Source: Limosilactobacillus caecicola (GTDB taxonomy: Bacteria; Bacillota; Bacilli; Lactobacillales; Lactobacillaceae). Taken from it: DNA of 64,000 nucleotides. This document shows, piece after piece, positions 43,898 to 53,121 of this stretch. The position numbers and the translations under genes were made by a program. The stretch's first letter is position 1. Every line of letters begins with the position of its first letter. Under the pieces are notes generated by a model that was not told where the DNA came from, did not search any database, and saw only the letters and a program-made list of their open reading frames with translations. Location of the stretch: the NCBI RefSeq assembly GCF_943192935.1, contig NZ_CALPCI010000002.1:1-64000 (forward strand), in the 5' to 3' direction.

Positions 43898-44655
43898 TGC
43901 GAATTGATATCTTAAGCCTGTTTTCAGATATGTTTCAAGCCACATTAGGGGAGTCGATTATTGGGCGTGCTCAGGATAATGGCTTCCTAGACATTCACGT
44001 CACCGATTTTCGCCAATACACAACCGACAAACACAACCATGTGGACGATGCGCCATTTGGTGGGGGCGCAGGAATGCTCCTGCAGGCCCAGCCAATTTAT
44101 GACGCGATGGCGGCAATTGACCAAGAGGTGGCAGGCCAATACCCAAAGGGACGGGTGATTTTAATGGATCCGGCTGGCCGCCGTTTTGATCAAAAGTACG
44201 CTCAGGAATTGTCGCAAGAAGAGCACCTGACCTTCATTTGCGGCCATTACGAGGGCTATGACGAACGGATCCGGAATTTAGTCACTGACGAAGCTTCCCT
44301 GGGCGATTATGTGCTTACCGGTGGTGAACTGGCGGCCATGGTGATGATTGATGCCACCGTCCGTTTTGTGCCAGGGGTGTTGGGCAACCAAGCCTCACCA
44401 ATGGGTGATTCCTTTTCAAATGGCCTTTTAGAATACCCTCAATATACTCGGCCAGCTGATTTTCGCGGAATGAAGGTTCCAGAAGTCTTGACGAGTGGTA
44501 ACCACCAAAAAATTCGTGAATGGCGAATGCGTGAATCGCTGCGCCGGACTCTTGAACGGCGGCCAGACCTTCTGGAGACTGCCGACCTGACCCGGGAACA
44601 ACAGATTATGCTGCAAGATTTAAAGTTGGATCAGGAGAGTGACGATGACGAGTAA
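43897..44655 (+). CDS. trmD: tRNA (guanine-37-N1)-methyltransferase
   Basis: A 252-residue SPOUT methyltransferase. The trefoil-knot SAM site is [11 protein letters not shown] and [14 protein letters not shown]. The G37 modification prevents frameshifting. The early [12 protein letters not shown] and [15 protein letters not shown] are typical. It overlaps rimM by one base, and its 3' end overlaps the start of the permease gene. Confidence 0.97.
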   Translation: MRIDILSLFSDMFQATLGESIIGRAQDNGFLDIHVTDFRQYTTDKHNHVDDAPFGGGAGMLLQAQPIYDAMAAIDQEVAGQYPKGRVILMDPAGRRFDQKYAQELSQEEHLTFICGHYEGYDERIRNLVTDEASLGDYVLTGGELAAMVMIDATVRFVPGVLGNQASPMGDSFSNGLLEYPQYTRPADFRGMKVPEVLTSGNHQKIREWRMRESLRRTLERRPDLLETADLTREQQIMLQDLKLDQESDDDE

Positions 44656-46081
44656 ATTGATTCACCGCCTCTTACAAAAGGAGGATCCGGCAGTTTACCA
44701 ATTAAAGGATGGTAATTTGGACCCGATTTTGACGACCCTTGATTTAATTGGATTGGGTACGGGGATGGTTGTCGGCACGGCAATTTTTACTCTCCCGGGC
44801 ATCGTGGCTGCTGATCATACTGGACCAGCAGTACCCTTAGCGTTTATTGTCGCAGCCATTGGGGCTGGATTGTCAGCACTGGCATATGCGGAAACGGCGT
44901 CGGTCTTGCCATTCGCGGGCTCAGCCTTTTCATGGATGAACGTGCTCTTCGGCGAATTTTTGGGGTGGATTGCTGGCTGGGCGTTACTTGCTGAGTATTT
45001 TATTTCGGTTGCCTTTGTGGCTTCGGGGTGGTCCGCCTATATGCAAGGCTTTTTAGCTAGTTTCGGTCTCCAATTGCCCAAAGCGTTGACGGGCGGCTTT
45101 AATCCGGGGCAGGGTTCATACATTGATCTGTTGGCGGCAGTCGCGATCCTTCTAGTGGGGATTCTATTGTCACATGGGGTCCATCAGGTAAGCCGAATTG
45201 AGAACACGATCGTGGCAATTAAACTAATCGTCATTGTGATGTTCATCGTTGTTGGTGCGACTGCTCTGCACCCGCAAAATTATTTCCCATTTATTCCTGC
45301 TCATCGACCGGGGACGTCCTTCGGCGGATGGACCGGTATTATGGCTGGCGCATCGCAAATTTTCATTGCTTATGTCGGCTTTGATGCGATTGCCGCGAAT
45401 ACGGCGGAAACTAAGGATCCACAAAAAACGATGCCACGGGGGTTGATTGGGACGTTAGTACTGGGAACAGTATTTTTTATCGCCGTCTCCCTCGTTCTTG
45501 TCGGCATGTTTAGATATACGAACTACAAGGGCAATGCTGAGCCCGCTGCTTGGGCGCTCCGCCATGCAGGTCACTACATTACTGCTAATTTATTATCTAT
45601 CGTTGCCATTATTGGGATCTTTTCCGCTCTGATTGCCATCTTACTAGCGTCATCACGGCTGATCTATGCTTTTGGACGTGATGGTTTACTACCGAAGACG
45701 CTGGGCCAGGTGAACGATAAAAAAGTTCCTCATCATGCATTATGGACCATTACTGTTTTGGCGATGATTCTCGGTTCCGTTTTTCCGTTTACCTTTTTAG
45801 CAACATTAGTGTCAGCTGGGACGTTGGTAGCATTTATTTTCGTTTCGCTCGGCATTTATACGCTTCGCAAACGGGAAGGTCATGACTTACCAGATGCGTC
45901 GTTTAAAATGCCGGGGTACCCATACCTGCCCGCTATTTCTGCCATTTTTTCAGCAGTAATTTTCTGGAACCTCAATGTCGATGCCAAACTATTGATGGTG
46001 GGCTGGTTCGCCATTGGATTGGTGGTTTACTTTACCTATGGCATTCGCCATTCGGTTTTAAATTCACGCCAACATCCATAA
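44645..46081 (+). CDS. APC-superfamily amino acid permease
   Basis: A 478-residue transporter of the basic/neutral amino acid type (YfnA/CAT-like). ATG 44645 is chosen over GTG 44639 because AGGAG sits seven bases ahead. About 12-13 hydrophobic segments; the first has the typical [17 protein letters not shown] helix break and the sixth region has [18 protein letters not shown]. The substrate is not clear. It overlaps the end of trmD, an unusual place for a permease, between trmD and rplS. Confidence 0.92.
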   Translation: MTSKLIHRLLQKEDPAVYQLKDGNLDPILTTLDLIGLGTGMVVGTAIFTLPGIVAADHTGPAVPLAFIVAAIGAGLSALAYAETASVLPFAGSAFSWMNVLFGEFLGWIAGWALLAEYFISVAFVASGWSAYMQGFLASFGLQLPKALTGGFNPGQGSYIDLLAAVAILLVGILLSHGVHQVSRIENTIVAIKLIVIVMFIVVGATALHPQNYFPFIPAHRPGTSFGGWTGIMAGASQIFIAYVGFDAIAANTAETKDPQKTMPRGLIGTLVLGTVFFIAVSLVLVGMFRYTNYKGNAEPAAWALRHAGHYITANLLSIVAIIGIFSALIAILLASSRLIYAFGRDGLLPKTLGQVNDKKVPHHALWTITVLAMILGSVFPFTFLATLVSAGTLVAFIFVSLGIYTLRKREGHDLPDASFKMPGYPYLPAISAIFSAVIFWNLNVDAKLLMVGWFAIGLVVYFTYGIRHSVLNSRQHP

Positions 46082-46095
46082 ATTTCAAATTATGG

Positions 46096-46124
46096 TTGAG
46101 CGTGACAGGTAATTATGTTATATT
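46096..46124 (+). promoter_or_regulatory. Promoter of rplS
   Basis: TTGAGC (46096-46101), 17-bp spacer, TATATT (46119-46124). Confidence 0.65.
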
Positions 46125-46130
46125 TATTTA

Positions 46131-46207
46131 TGGCTGTTTAGCCAGATAAACGGTATTCCGCTGTTCCCAAGGGAAAGAATGAATTCCGGCGAAAGGAAAG
46201 AATAGAT
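46131..46207 (+). ncRNA. Candidate ribosomal protein L19 leader RNA
   Basis: A 75-nt leader with GGCTGTTTAGCC and CGGTATTCCGCTG / GAATTCCGGCG style pairings just before AAGGAAAG and the rplS ATG. Firmicutes have an L19 leader at this place; whether this one fits the consensus needs a covariance search. Confidence 0.45.
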
Positions 46208-46570
46208 ATGCGTCAAAATCAATTGATTGAAAAGATCACCGCTAGTCAACTTCGGGATGACATTCCTGATTTCCGTGCCGGTGATACGGTTCGTGTTCAC
46301 GCCCTCATTGTTGAAGGTTCCCGTGAACGTGTTCAAATTTTTGAAGGTGTTGTTATCAAGCGCCATGGTTCAGGTATTTCAGCTACCTACACTGTTCGGA
46401 AGATCAGTAACGGTGTTGGTGTGGAACGGACTTTCCCAGTTCACACTCCACGGGTTGAAAAGATTGAAGTTATCCGCCATGGTCGGGTACGTCGTGCTAA
46501 GTTGTACTACTTACGCGAACGTACTGGTAAAGCTACGCGGATTGCTGAAAAGCGCCGTGACGTTAAGTAG
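46208..46570 (+). CDS. rplS: 50S ribosomal protein L19
   Basis: A 120-residue L19. Core: [43 protein letters not shown] and [15 protein letters not shown]. It forms a bridge to the 30S. It has its own promoter and leader. Its terminator (46611-46643) is duplicated exactly at 48642-48674, marking the ends of the island that follows. Confidence 0.97.
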   Translation: MRQNQLIEKITASQLRDDIPDFRAGDTVRVHALIVEGSRERVQIFEGVVIKRHGSGISATYTVRKISNGVGVERTFPVHTPRVEKIEVIRHGRVRRAKLYYLRERTGKATRIAEKRRDVK

Positions 46571-46607
46571 TCACAAAGGCTGCTATATCAACGTTTGTAG
46601 CAAATCA

Positions 46608-46647
46608 AAAAGAGCTTACTCAGAAATGAGTAGGCTCTTTTTTAGTT
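46608..46647 (+). repeat. Left copy of the 40-bp repeat; rplS terminator
   Basis: Forty bases identical to 48639-48678. They form a 12-bp stem AGAGCTTACTCA / TGAGTAGGCTCT (one G-U) with a GAAA loop and six Ts. Beside it lie two phased words, GGTCCACAAA, at 46660 and 46671. Confidence 0.95.
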
Positions 46648-46719
46648 AAAAACCAGCTAGGTCCACAAAAGGTCCACAAATCCTGGCATTACTTGGCGCT
46701 TTGTAAGAGGTGAATATGT

Positions 46720-47295
46720 TTAATATTGTAATAAATTCGTTCGTAAGTTGTTTACGACGTCTTCAACACGGACTGGCTTGAGACGTTTCGAAAATAGTCC
46801 CAAAATCTTTAACATTGGTACATTTCTTGTCATCGCATCTTGGCGACCAGCACCATACACTAAGGTTGGTTCAACATAAGCCAGGGGAATAAAACTCGTT
46901 TTCAAATCATCGATAATCTGCTTTTTAGATTTCGTAAACCTCTTAGGCCCCAGAACGCCACCGATAAAGCCCATTGCACGGACATTTTTTTGTTCTGCAA
47001 TCTTTTTCATGACGGATGCGGGTTCATAGTTTAATTTGGCAAAAGATTGGGGGGCCTTGCTAGGTGCACCGACAAAATCGATGATGTAATCTATTTGTTC
47101 TGGAAGGACCGCTAATACCGCTTGCTCATTGGTGACATCCACTTGAATATTCGTCTGGTGCGTACTGATTTTTTTGCTTTGTAATGAGCGACCCAAAACA
47201 AAAAAATGGACATCCGCCGGGCCGTGCGCTAGCCACTCTTTAACAAAGTTTGTTCCTAGGTAACCATTACCTCCAAATAAGATCACGCTTTTCAT
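46720..47295 (-). CDS. NAD(P)-binding oxidoreductase of the atypical SDR / NmrA type
   Basis: A 191-residue Rossmann-fold protein. The nucleotide loop is ILFGGNGYLGTNFVKEW near the N-terminus; there is no clear SDR Tyr-x-x-x-Lys catalytic pair, so it fits the atypical SDR group (YwnB/NmrA-like). GGAGAAAG precedes ATG 47295. It is divergent from a TetR gene at 47400 with a TTGAAA/TAAAAT promoter (47352-47324), the usual arrangement for a TetR-controlled oxidoreductase. It sits in the 2-kb island between the 40-bp repeats. Confidence 0.82.
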   Translation of the reverse strand: MKSVILFGGNGYLGTNFVKEWLAHGPADVHFFVLGRSLQSKKISTHQTNIQVDVTNEQAVLAVLPEQIDYIIDFVGAPSKAPQSFAKLNYEPASVMKKIAEQKNVRAMGFIGGVLGPKRFTKSKKQIIDDLKTSFIPLAYVEPTLVYGAGRQDAMTRNVPMLKILGLFSKRLKPVRVEDVVNNLRTNLLQY

Positions 47296-47323
47296 TCTCT
47301 TTCTCCTTTTTAATTTTGTGTTG

Positions 47324-47352
47324 ATTTTATAAGTTACTCATCAGTTTTTCAA
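47324..47352 (-). promoter_or_regulatory. Promoter of the island oxidoreductase
   Basis: Minus strand: TTGAAA (47352-47347), 17-bp spacer, TAAAAT (47329-47324). A plus-strand promoter for the TetR gene probably overlaps 47355-47385. Confidence 0.6.
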
Positions 47353-47399
47353 TTTATAATTAGGGATAAAATGTGTATTAAAATGAAAGGGAGCTAATC

Positions 47400-48020
47400 A
47401 TGGCAACCAATAAAAATGATTTACGTTGGCGACGAACTAGCGAACAATTGAAGCGGTCCTTTATCAAAGAATTAAGCCAGCAGTCTTTTAATCAATTGAC
47501 GATCAGCCAACTGATTAAAACTGCGGGCATCAGTCGGCGGGCCTTTTACCTGCACTATCAAGACAAATATGACTTGCTGCATCAGCTTGAGACTAAGGTG
47601 ATAGCTGATCTCCAAAGGGCTTTTCAGGAAGATCATCGGTCTTTTGTGCAAACGTTAGACGACAAGCAGGAATTGTGGAAACAAAATTACCTGCTTTTAA
47701 ATCATGTTTTACAACTCATTCATCGTGAGCGCAGCCTCTTTCGCGTCCTCCTATCTGCCAATGGGGATCCTAACTTTCGTCAAAGCCTTTGGCAACTGAC
47801 CGCAAACGAAATTGATACTCGAGTAGCCTTATACCATGCTGAATTTAATGACCGGATCCCGGTTCAGTATGCCAAGGTTCTAATTGTAGATGGGTTGATT
47901 GGCTTAATCCTAGCATGGATTAATAACCCCCACCCAGAAAGCGTTGAAAATTTCTCCAAAATCGTCACTAATAGTCAATTAATTGCCCCCTTAGATTTGC
48001 TTACTCCACTTAAAGGGTAA
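47400..48020 (+). CDS. TetR/AcrR family regulator of the island
   Basis: A 206-residue repressor with an N-terminal helix-turn-helix (about 13-60: LTISQLIKTAGISRRAFYLHYQDKYDLL). The rest is the ligand-binding domain with a TetR_C-like end. GGGAGC precedes ATG 47400. It is divergent from the oxidoreductase gene and probably represses it. Its stop overlaps, tail to tail, the stop of the lactonase-like remnant at 48010. Confidence 0.9.
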   Translation: MATNKNDLRWRRTSEQLKRSFIKELSQQSFNQLTISQLIKTAGISRRAFYLHYQDKYDLLHQLETKVIADLQRAFQEDHRSFVQTLDDKQELWKQNYLLLNHVLQLIHRERSLFRVLLSANGDPNFRQSLWQLTANEIDTRVALYHAEFNDRIPVQYAKVLIVDGLIGLILAWINNPHPESVENFSKIVTNSQLIAPLDLLTPLKG

Positions 48021-48204
48021 TTACTTCAGGAGTTACTAATGGATCATGATTCGCCAAAGTAGCGATATTGTTACTTTCAACCCGTTTTTTGATTATCCAT
48101 TCTAATGAGCGGGCTGCTTCCTGAGCATTAATGACAACACTTGGCCGAAGGTTCTCATCAAAAGATGGTTGACCATAACCAGCATCCGCCGCTAGTAATA
48201 CTAT
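48010..48204 (-). pseudogene. C-terminal remnant of an MBL-fold lactonase-like protein
   Basis: In the minus-strand frame ending at 48012-48010, about 62 codons read VLLAADAGYGQPSF, then INAQEAARSLEWI and NHDPLVTPEVITL. The LLAADA(A/G)Y block and the NHDP end match the C-terminal third of N-acyl homoserine lactonase-type metallo-beta-lactamase proteins; the Asp and His would be metal ligands. The N-terminal HxHxDH part is missing; the frame runs into unrelated sequence near 48205. There is no start, so it is a dead fragment. Confidence 0.55.
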
Positions 48205-48217
48205 CGCATACAGCGCA

Positions 48218-48622
48218 ATGGTTGGTTTCCTGGGCTTGAATCCTGTTCATCCTTGGGCTAGTTTGCTAATGGTGATTTGCATTTCGGTTGCCTTCTCAAA
48301 TCTAGTCACTTTCTTGAGCGTCGCAGCTGGTAAAGTCGGTAACTTTATTGCTCTATTACTATTAATTTTCCAATTAGGTGGTTCTGCTGGTACTTACCCA
48401 ATTGAACTTTCTAACGGTTTTTTTATGGCAATTCATTCGTGGCTACCAGCGTCATATGCTGTCCATGGCTTGCGAGAAACATTGATGATTGGTCAATCTT
48501 CGGTGACAGACATTTGGGTATTACTAGTGATTGCAGTTGTTTCAGCACTCCTGATGATTATTGCTTACCGCATCCGTTTATCTAAATTACCAAAGATAGA
48601 TTATGAAAAGTTAGCCCAATAA
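48218..48622 (+). pseudogene. C-terminal remnant of a YhgE/Pip-type ABC-2 membrane protein
   Basis: About 134 residues with four hydrophobic stretches. GLNPVHPWASLLMVI, FIALLLLIFQLGGSAGTYPIEL and FFMAIHSWLPASYAVHGLRE match the C-terminal ABC-2-like part of YhgE/Pip proteins, which are normally about 800 residues or more. No ribosome site is seen at ATG 48218 and upstream sequence belongs to the facing lactonase-like remnant, so it is a deletion or rearrangement product. Ends just before the right 40-bp repeat. Confidence 0.75.
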
Positions 48623-48638
48623 TATATTCAACAAATTC

Positions 48639-48678
48639 AAAAGAGCTTACTCAGAAATGAGTAGGCTCTTTTTTAGTT
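48639..48678 (+). repeat. Right copy of the 40-bp repeat (terminator)
   Basis: Forty bases identical to 46608-46647, with the same 12-bp hairpin and T run. On its right are two phased words TAGGGGGA (48679, 48690), 11 bp apart. Confidence 0.95.
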
Positions 48679-48806
48679 TAGGGGGACTCTAGGGGGATTT
48701 TAAAATTCTTAGCAAGTTCAGTTGCCTTTCGTAATCTGCTTGGGTATACTATAGAAAATCATTACTTACGTTTAGTAAGCCAATTGTAACTATGGAGGGT
48801 AGACTC

Positions 48807-50141
48807 ATGACAAAACACTATTCAAATATTGTTGTCGGTTTTGGCAAGGGAGGCAAAACCTTGGCCAAATTTTTAGCGAGCCAGCATGAAGAGGTGCTGG
48901 TAATTGAGCAATCTAACCAAATGTACGGGGGAACTTGCATTAACGTTGGTTGCTTGCCATCCAAAAATTTGATTTTGAATGGTCAAAAGGGCCTGCCATT
49001 TACGGAGGCGACTGAACGACGCGCAGAAATGACGGCCCAACTCCGGAATAAAAATTACCACATGCTTGCTGATGAACCGACTGTCACGGTGCTGGATGGT
49101 CAAGCAGCCTTTACTGGTGACCATACTCTCCAAGTGGCGTTAACGACTGGGGGGAGTGAAGAAGTTACTGGTGAGCGAATTTTTATTAATACTGGAGCGA
49201 CGCCAATTCTGCCAACCATTCCAGGGCTCAAACTCGGTAAGCGGGTGGTCACGTCAACGGAAGCCATGAGTCAACCTGACCGGCCACAGCGGCTCGCGAT
49301 TCTCGGTGGTGGTCACATTGGGTTAGAGTTTGCCGAAATGTTTAATAGTTACGGTAGCGAAGTGACGGTGTTTGATCATCATGACCAACTTTTAGGGCGG
49401 ACGGAACCAGAAGTGGCAAAATTGGTGGCCCAGGACCTCGCTGATGATGGCATTCATGTTGCATTGAATAGTGAATTGGTGAAGGTCGCAGAAAGTGCTG
49501 ACCAGGTCCACATTACCTACCGACAAAAAGGCAATGAACGCGTGGCTGATTTTGACTTACTCTTGGTTGCTACGGGTCGGCAGCCGAATACTGCTTCCCT
49601 GGGCCTCGAAAATACTGGAATCAAATTGACGTCTCGGGGCGCCGTTCAGGTGGACGACCATTTGCGGACAACCGTTCCTAACGTGTGGGCATTAGGAGAC
49701 GTCAATGGTGGGCCTCAATTTACTTACATCTCCTTGGATGACTTCCGGATCGTGAAGGACCAGCTATTTGGTGATGGTAAACGAAGCACGAGTGATCGCC
49801 TAGTTGTTCCTCATAGCACCTTTTTAACGCCACCATTAGCCAGTGTCGGCTTCACTGAACAGGAAGCCCAGGAGCAGGGTAAAGAGCCGTTAGTCTTTAA
49901 ATTAATGGCACAGGCAATCCCTAAGGCACGGGTCATGGAAGACCAACGTGGGATGTTCAAGGCCATTGTCGACCCACAAAACCATGAAATCTTGGGTGCG
50001 ACAATTTACGCTGACGAAGCTCATGAGTTAATTAACCTGTTCGCGTTGGCAATGAAGGGCCACTTAAAATACGAACTGTTGCGTGACATGATTTACACCC
50101 ACCCAACGATGGCAGAAGCACTGAATGATCTCTTTAAATAA
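48807..50141 (+). CDS. rclA: RclA-like FAD-dependent pyridine nucleotide-disulfide oxidoreductase
   Basis: A 444-residue flavoprotein. ATG 48807 follows GGAGGG; the ATG at 48792 precedes that site. FAD motif VVGFGKGGKT, redox pair C44-x4-C49 in GGTCINVGCLPSK, NAD motif ILGGGHIGLEF, and a dimer end YTHPTMAEALNDLF. Long identical stretches with E. coli RclA come to mind (LRNKN(Y/F)H, QFTYISLDD(F/Y)RIV, GEGKRST-type), so RclA rather than lipoamide dehydrogenase. In E. coli RclA protects from HOCl and reduces copper. Single gene with a terminator. Confidence 0.88.
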   Translation: MTKHYSNIVVGFGKGGKTLAKFLASQHEEVLVIEQSNQMYGGTCINVGCLPSKNLILNGQKGLPFTEATERRAEMTAQLRNKNYHMLADEPTVTVLDGQAAFTGDHTLQVALTTGGSEEVTGERIFINTGATPILPTIPGLKLGKRVVTSTEAMSQPDRPQRLAILGGGHIGLEFAEMFNSYGSEVTVFDHHDQLLGRTEPEVAKLVAQDLADDGIHVALNSELVKVAESADQVHITYRQKGNERVADFDLLLVATGRQPNTASLGLENTGIKLTSRGAVQVDDHLRTTVPNVWALGDVNGGPQFTYISLDDFRIVKDQLFGDGKRSTSDRLVVPHSTFLTPPLASVGFTEQEAQEQGKEPLVFKLMAQAIPKARVMEDQRGMFKAIVDPQNHEILGATIYADEAHELINLFALAMKGHLKYELLRDMIYTHPTMAEALNDLFK

Positions 50142-50147
50142 GAACTG

Positions 50148-50186
50148 AAAAAGCATGTGGAACACAGCGGTTCCACATGCTTTTTA
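50148..50186. terminator. Bidirectional terminator between rclA and the P-type ATPase
   Basis: Stem AAAAAGCATGTGGAA / TTCCACATGCTTTTT, about 15 bp, with A and T runs on each side. Confidence 0.93.
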
Positions 50187-50200
50187 TATTCTATTGAACT

Positions 50201-52864
50201 TTACTTTTGGCGAATGGCCACAATAAGTTTGTCAAATTCTGCTAGCACGAAGATCAAAGCAGAGAAGATGATGACGGCCACCCATTCCACAATGCTTAAT
50301 CCCTCAACTTGGAAGACATTTTGCATGAATGGTACATAGGTCAGAATCAGTTGGAAGGCTACCATCAAGACAATGACGCCCCATGCACGCCCGGTAATGC
50401 TACCAAGTTTCTTCGCTCCAAAGTCATCACTACGGATACTAAAGAAGTAGAAAATCTTGCTGAAGACGATCGTGTTTACCATCATGGTCGTGGCATTGAT
50501 TTTGTCTGCACCACCACGGATGAACCAGTCATAGCCAATGAGGGCAAAAATCGCCATTAACGCGGCGACCCACCCCATTTGAAGGAGGTCATGGCGGCTC
50601 ATCATCCGCTGGTGAACTGGTCGTGGTTCACGTTGCATAATGCCTTCTGCCGCCGGTTCGAAGACGAAGGCAAACTGAATCGTGATGGCAGAGATCAAGT
50701 TAATCCAGAGCAACTGAGCGGGCTGTAGTGGCACCTGCTGGCCGGTTAGGATGGAGAAGGCTACAACGAGTCCTTCGGCAAAGGAGGTTGGTAAGAGGAA
50801 GAGAATACTGCGCTTGATATTGTCGTAAATACGGCGCCCTTCCTTGATGACTGCTGCCATGGTTGCAAAGTTATCGTCACCCAGGATCATGTCAGCGGAA
50901 TCTTTAGCAACGTCGGTTCCCTTCATTCCCATTGCGACACCAATGTCGGCTTTTTTCAGGGCTGGAGCATCGTTGACTCCATCACCAACCATTGCAGTGG
51001 CCTTCTGTTTGCTCTGCAAGGCTTCGATGATTTCCAGCTTGTTTTGCGGTGTCGTGCGGGCGAACACCTGGGTATTGTCAGCGACGTCCGGGCGTTGGTC
51101 GGGACTGAGTTGGTCCCATTGGGCACCCGTAATTGCATGAATTTCACCAGGTGCCAAGCCCAATTCACGGCCAATTGCGCTGGCCGTCTTTGGATCATCA
51201 CCGGTAATCATTTTCACAGCTACGCCAGCAGTATTCATGGTCTTAAGGGCCGCAATCACTTCTTCACGTGGGGCATCGCGGAGAGCTGCCAGACCCAGGA
51301 AGGTAATTCCGGCATACAGGTGTTCATGTTCGACATCTGTTAACGTTTCGTTGGCTGGTACCTCGCGGTAGCCGACCGCAATGACTCGTTTACCGTCTTC
51401 GGACCATTGATCGACCCGGCTGACCCATTTAGCGAGATCAAAACTATGATCCGCTTTGACTGCCATTTCGAAGAGTTTATCTGGTGAACCCTTGACGAAG
51501 ATGTACTGTTTACCATCAGTTTGGTTTTTCGTTAACTTGGCGATGTAGCGATAGTCGGAGTCAAACGGTAACAGGTCTTCGGGAGCAAATGGTGACTGAT
51601 AATCAACACCAAATGCTTTGCGATAAAGGGTGAGGAATGCACCATCAGTTGGTTCACCATTAATTTGCCACTTGCCATCAACTTCCGTCAGGCTCGTGTC
51701 GTTGGCTTGGAAACCAGCTTCTAAGAAGAGTTTTAACTCGTTCGTTAATGGTGCCGGCTGACCATTGAGGGTGATTTCACCAGTCGGGGCGTAGCCATTA
51801 CCACTGACTTGGTAATGATCATCGCCAACCCAAAGTTCGGTGGCACTCATTTCGTTTTTGGTTAGTGTCCCAGTTTTATCAGTGGCAATGACATCCACGG
51901 AACCGAGGGTTTCTACCGCGGGCATTGACTTGATAATCGTGTTGTAGAGCTTGGCCATTTTACTAATCCCAAAAGCCAGAATCACGGAGGTAATGGCTGG
52001 TAAACCTTCGGGAATGGCCCCCACGAGCATTGCGACAACGGCGAGGGCAAGTGCAGGTAGAGAGTAAATCTTTAAAAAGAACCCGACAATGAAGACGATC
52101 ACGGAGGCGATAATGGTAATGTATGAAACGACTTTACCGACTTGATCGATTTCCTTCGTCAATGGTGTCTTCTTGGGCTTGATATGAGCCACTTCTTGGG
52201 AAATTTTACCGATTTCAGTTTGCTCGGCGGTTGCGACCACGAGGCCCAATCCACTACCACTAGTTACCGACGTGGATGCAAAGGCCATATTGACACGGTC
52301 CGCGAGGGGGACGTCTTTGTCTTGGATCGCTTCAGCAGTTTTAATGACCGAATTAGTTTCACCCGTCAGGGCCGATTCTTCGATCCGTAAGTTATCTGCC
52401 GAAATAATTCGTAAGTCGGCAGGCACGTTGTCACCAGCTTCGAGAAAGACCACGTCACCCACGACGAGGTCTGCCGCGTCAACATCTTGCCGTTCACCAT
52501 TGCGGTACACCGTTGCATGTTGGGCCATCATCTCTTTAATTTTGGCGAGGGCGTTGGCTGCACTGGTTTCTTGGAAATAACCAATTAGCGAGTTTAAAAC
52601 CACGACGGCAGCAATCACAATCGCGTCAGTGTAGTGACCAATCAGGATGGTCAACAAGGTGGCGGCTAACAAAATGTAGATGACAATGTTGTTGTATTGC
52701 CGTAAAAAAATCTTCCACTTTGGCGTTGGCTTGACCTCGATGGCGTTGGGACCATCTACTTGGAGCCGTTTGGCTGCCTCTTGATTAGTCAGGCCAGTCG
52801 TCCACTCTTGAAAACCAGATTGTTGCTTGAGTTCAGCTAAAGTTAATTGATAATTTTCCTTCAA
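50201..52864 (-). CDS. P-type cation ATPase, calcium (PMR1/type II) group
   Basis: An 887-residue type II ATPase. Visible parts: N-terminal cation ATPase domain (LTNQEAAKRLQVDGPN), TGE loop LTGETNSV, M4 PEGLPA (285-290), phosphorylation site DKTGTL with D329, hinge MVGDGVNDAPALKKAD, and a C-terminal six-helix domain. PEGLP in M4 and the overall form match Ca2+ exporters (yloB/PMR1-like), though Mn or Mg transport cannot be excluded. AAGGAG lies upstream of ATG 52864. Confidence 0.93.
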   Translation of the reverse strand: MKENYQLTLAELKQQSGFQEWTTGLTNQEAAKRLQVDGPNAIEVKPTPKWKIFLRQYNNIVIYILLAATLLTILIGHYTDAIVIAAVVVLNSLIGYFQETSAANALAKIKEMMAQHATVYRNGERQDVDAADLVVGDVVFLEAGDNVPADLRIISADNLRIEESALTGETNSVIKTAEAIQDKDVPLADRVNMAFASTSVTSGSGLGLVVATAEQTEIGKISQEVAHIKPKKTPLTKEIDQVGKVVSYITIIASVIVFIVGFFLKIYSLPALALAVVAMLVGAIPEGLPAITSVILAFGISKMAKLYNTIIKSMPAVETLGSVDVIATDKTGTLTKNEMSATELWVGDDHYQVSGNGYAPTGEITLNGQPAPLTNELKLFLEAGFQANDTSLTEVDGKWQINGEPTDGAFLTLYRKAFGVDYQSPFAPEDLLPFDSDYRYIAKLTKNQTDGKQYIFVKGSPDKLFEMAVKADHSFDLAKWVSRVDQWSEDGKRVIAVGYREVPANETLTDVEHEHLYAGITFLGLAALRDAPREEVIAALKTMNTAGVAVKMITGDDPKTASAIGRELGLAPGEIHAITGAQWDQLSPDQRPDVADNTQVFARTTPQNKLEIIEALQSKQKATAMVGDGVNDAPALKKADIGVAMGMKGTDVAKDSADMILGDDNFATMAAVIKEGRRIYDNIKRSILFLLPTSFAEGLVVAFSILTGQQVPLQPAQLLWINLISAITIQFAFVFEPAAEGIMQREPRPVHQRMMSRHDLLQMGWVAALMAIFALIGYDWFIRGGADKINATTMMVNTIVFSKIFYFFSIRSDDFGAKKLGSITGRAWGVIVLMVAFQLILTYVPFMQNVFQVEGLSIVEWVAVIIFSALIFVLAEFDKLIVAIRQK

Positions 52865-52930
52865 TGTAGTCTCCTTCTTACTTTTTTACTATGAATTAAA
52901 TTTTACCATAAATTCTCTGCAAAAAGATCG

Positions 52931-52959
52931 TTGACAAGTTTAAGATTTCCTAGTATTCT
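52931..52959 (+). promoter_or_regulatory. Promoter of the pyr operon
   Basis: TTGACA (52931-52936), 17-bp spacer, TATTCT (52954-52959). Confidence 0.75.
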
Positions 52960-52965
52960 TCTATG

Positions 52966-53091
52966 TAATCAAAGTCCTTTAAGTTAGTCCCGTGAGGCTA
53001 GTAAGGAGCGGTGAAAATATCTGCCTGGATCATTCTAGGCTTCCATTCGCAACCCCTAGACTACACGGCACAGTGTAGCTAGGGGTTTTCT
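52966..53091 (+). promoter_or_regulatory. PyrR-dependent attenuator 1, before pyrR
   Basis: The PyrR binding loop AGTCCCGTGAGGCT (52986-52999) is a full match to the ARUCCNGNGAGGYU consensus. A strong terminator hairpin AACCCCTAG...CTAGGGGTT (53051-53090) with TTTTC follows. In the known mechanism UMP-bound PyrR holds the anti-antiterminator and lets the terminator form. Confidence 0.9.
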
Positions 53092-53121
53092 TATTGGGCT
53101 GCGATTAGAAAGGTGGTTCAA

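Noticed and set aside
46227-46649. Plus-strand ORF of 140 codons overlapping rplS
   Set aside because: It is in another frame of rplS and reads through the rplS terminator; no ribosome site.
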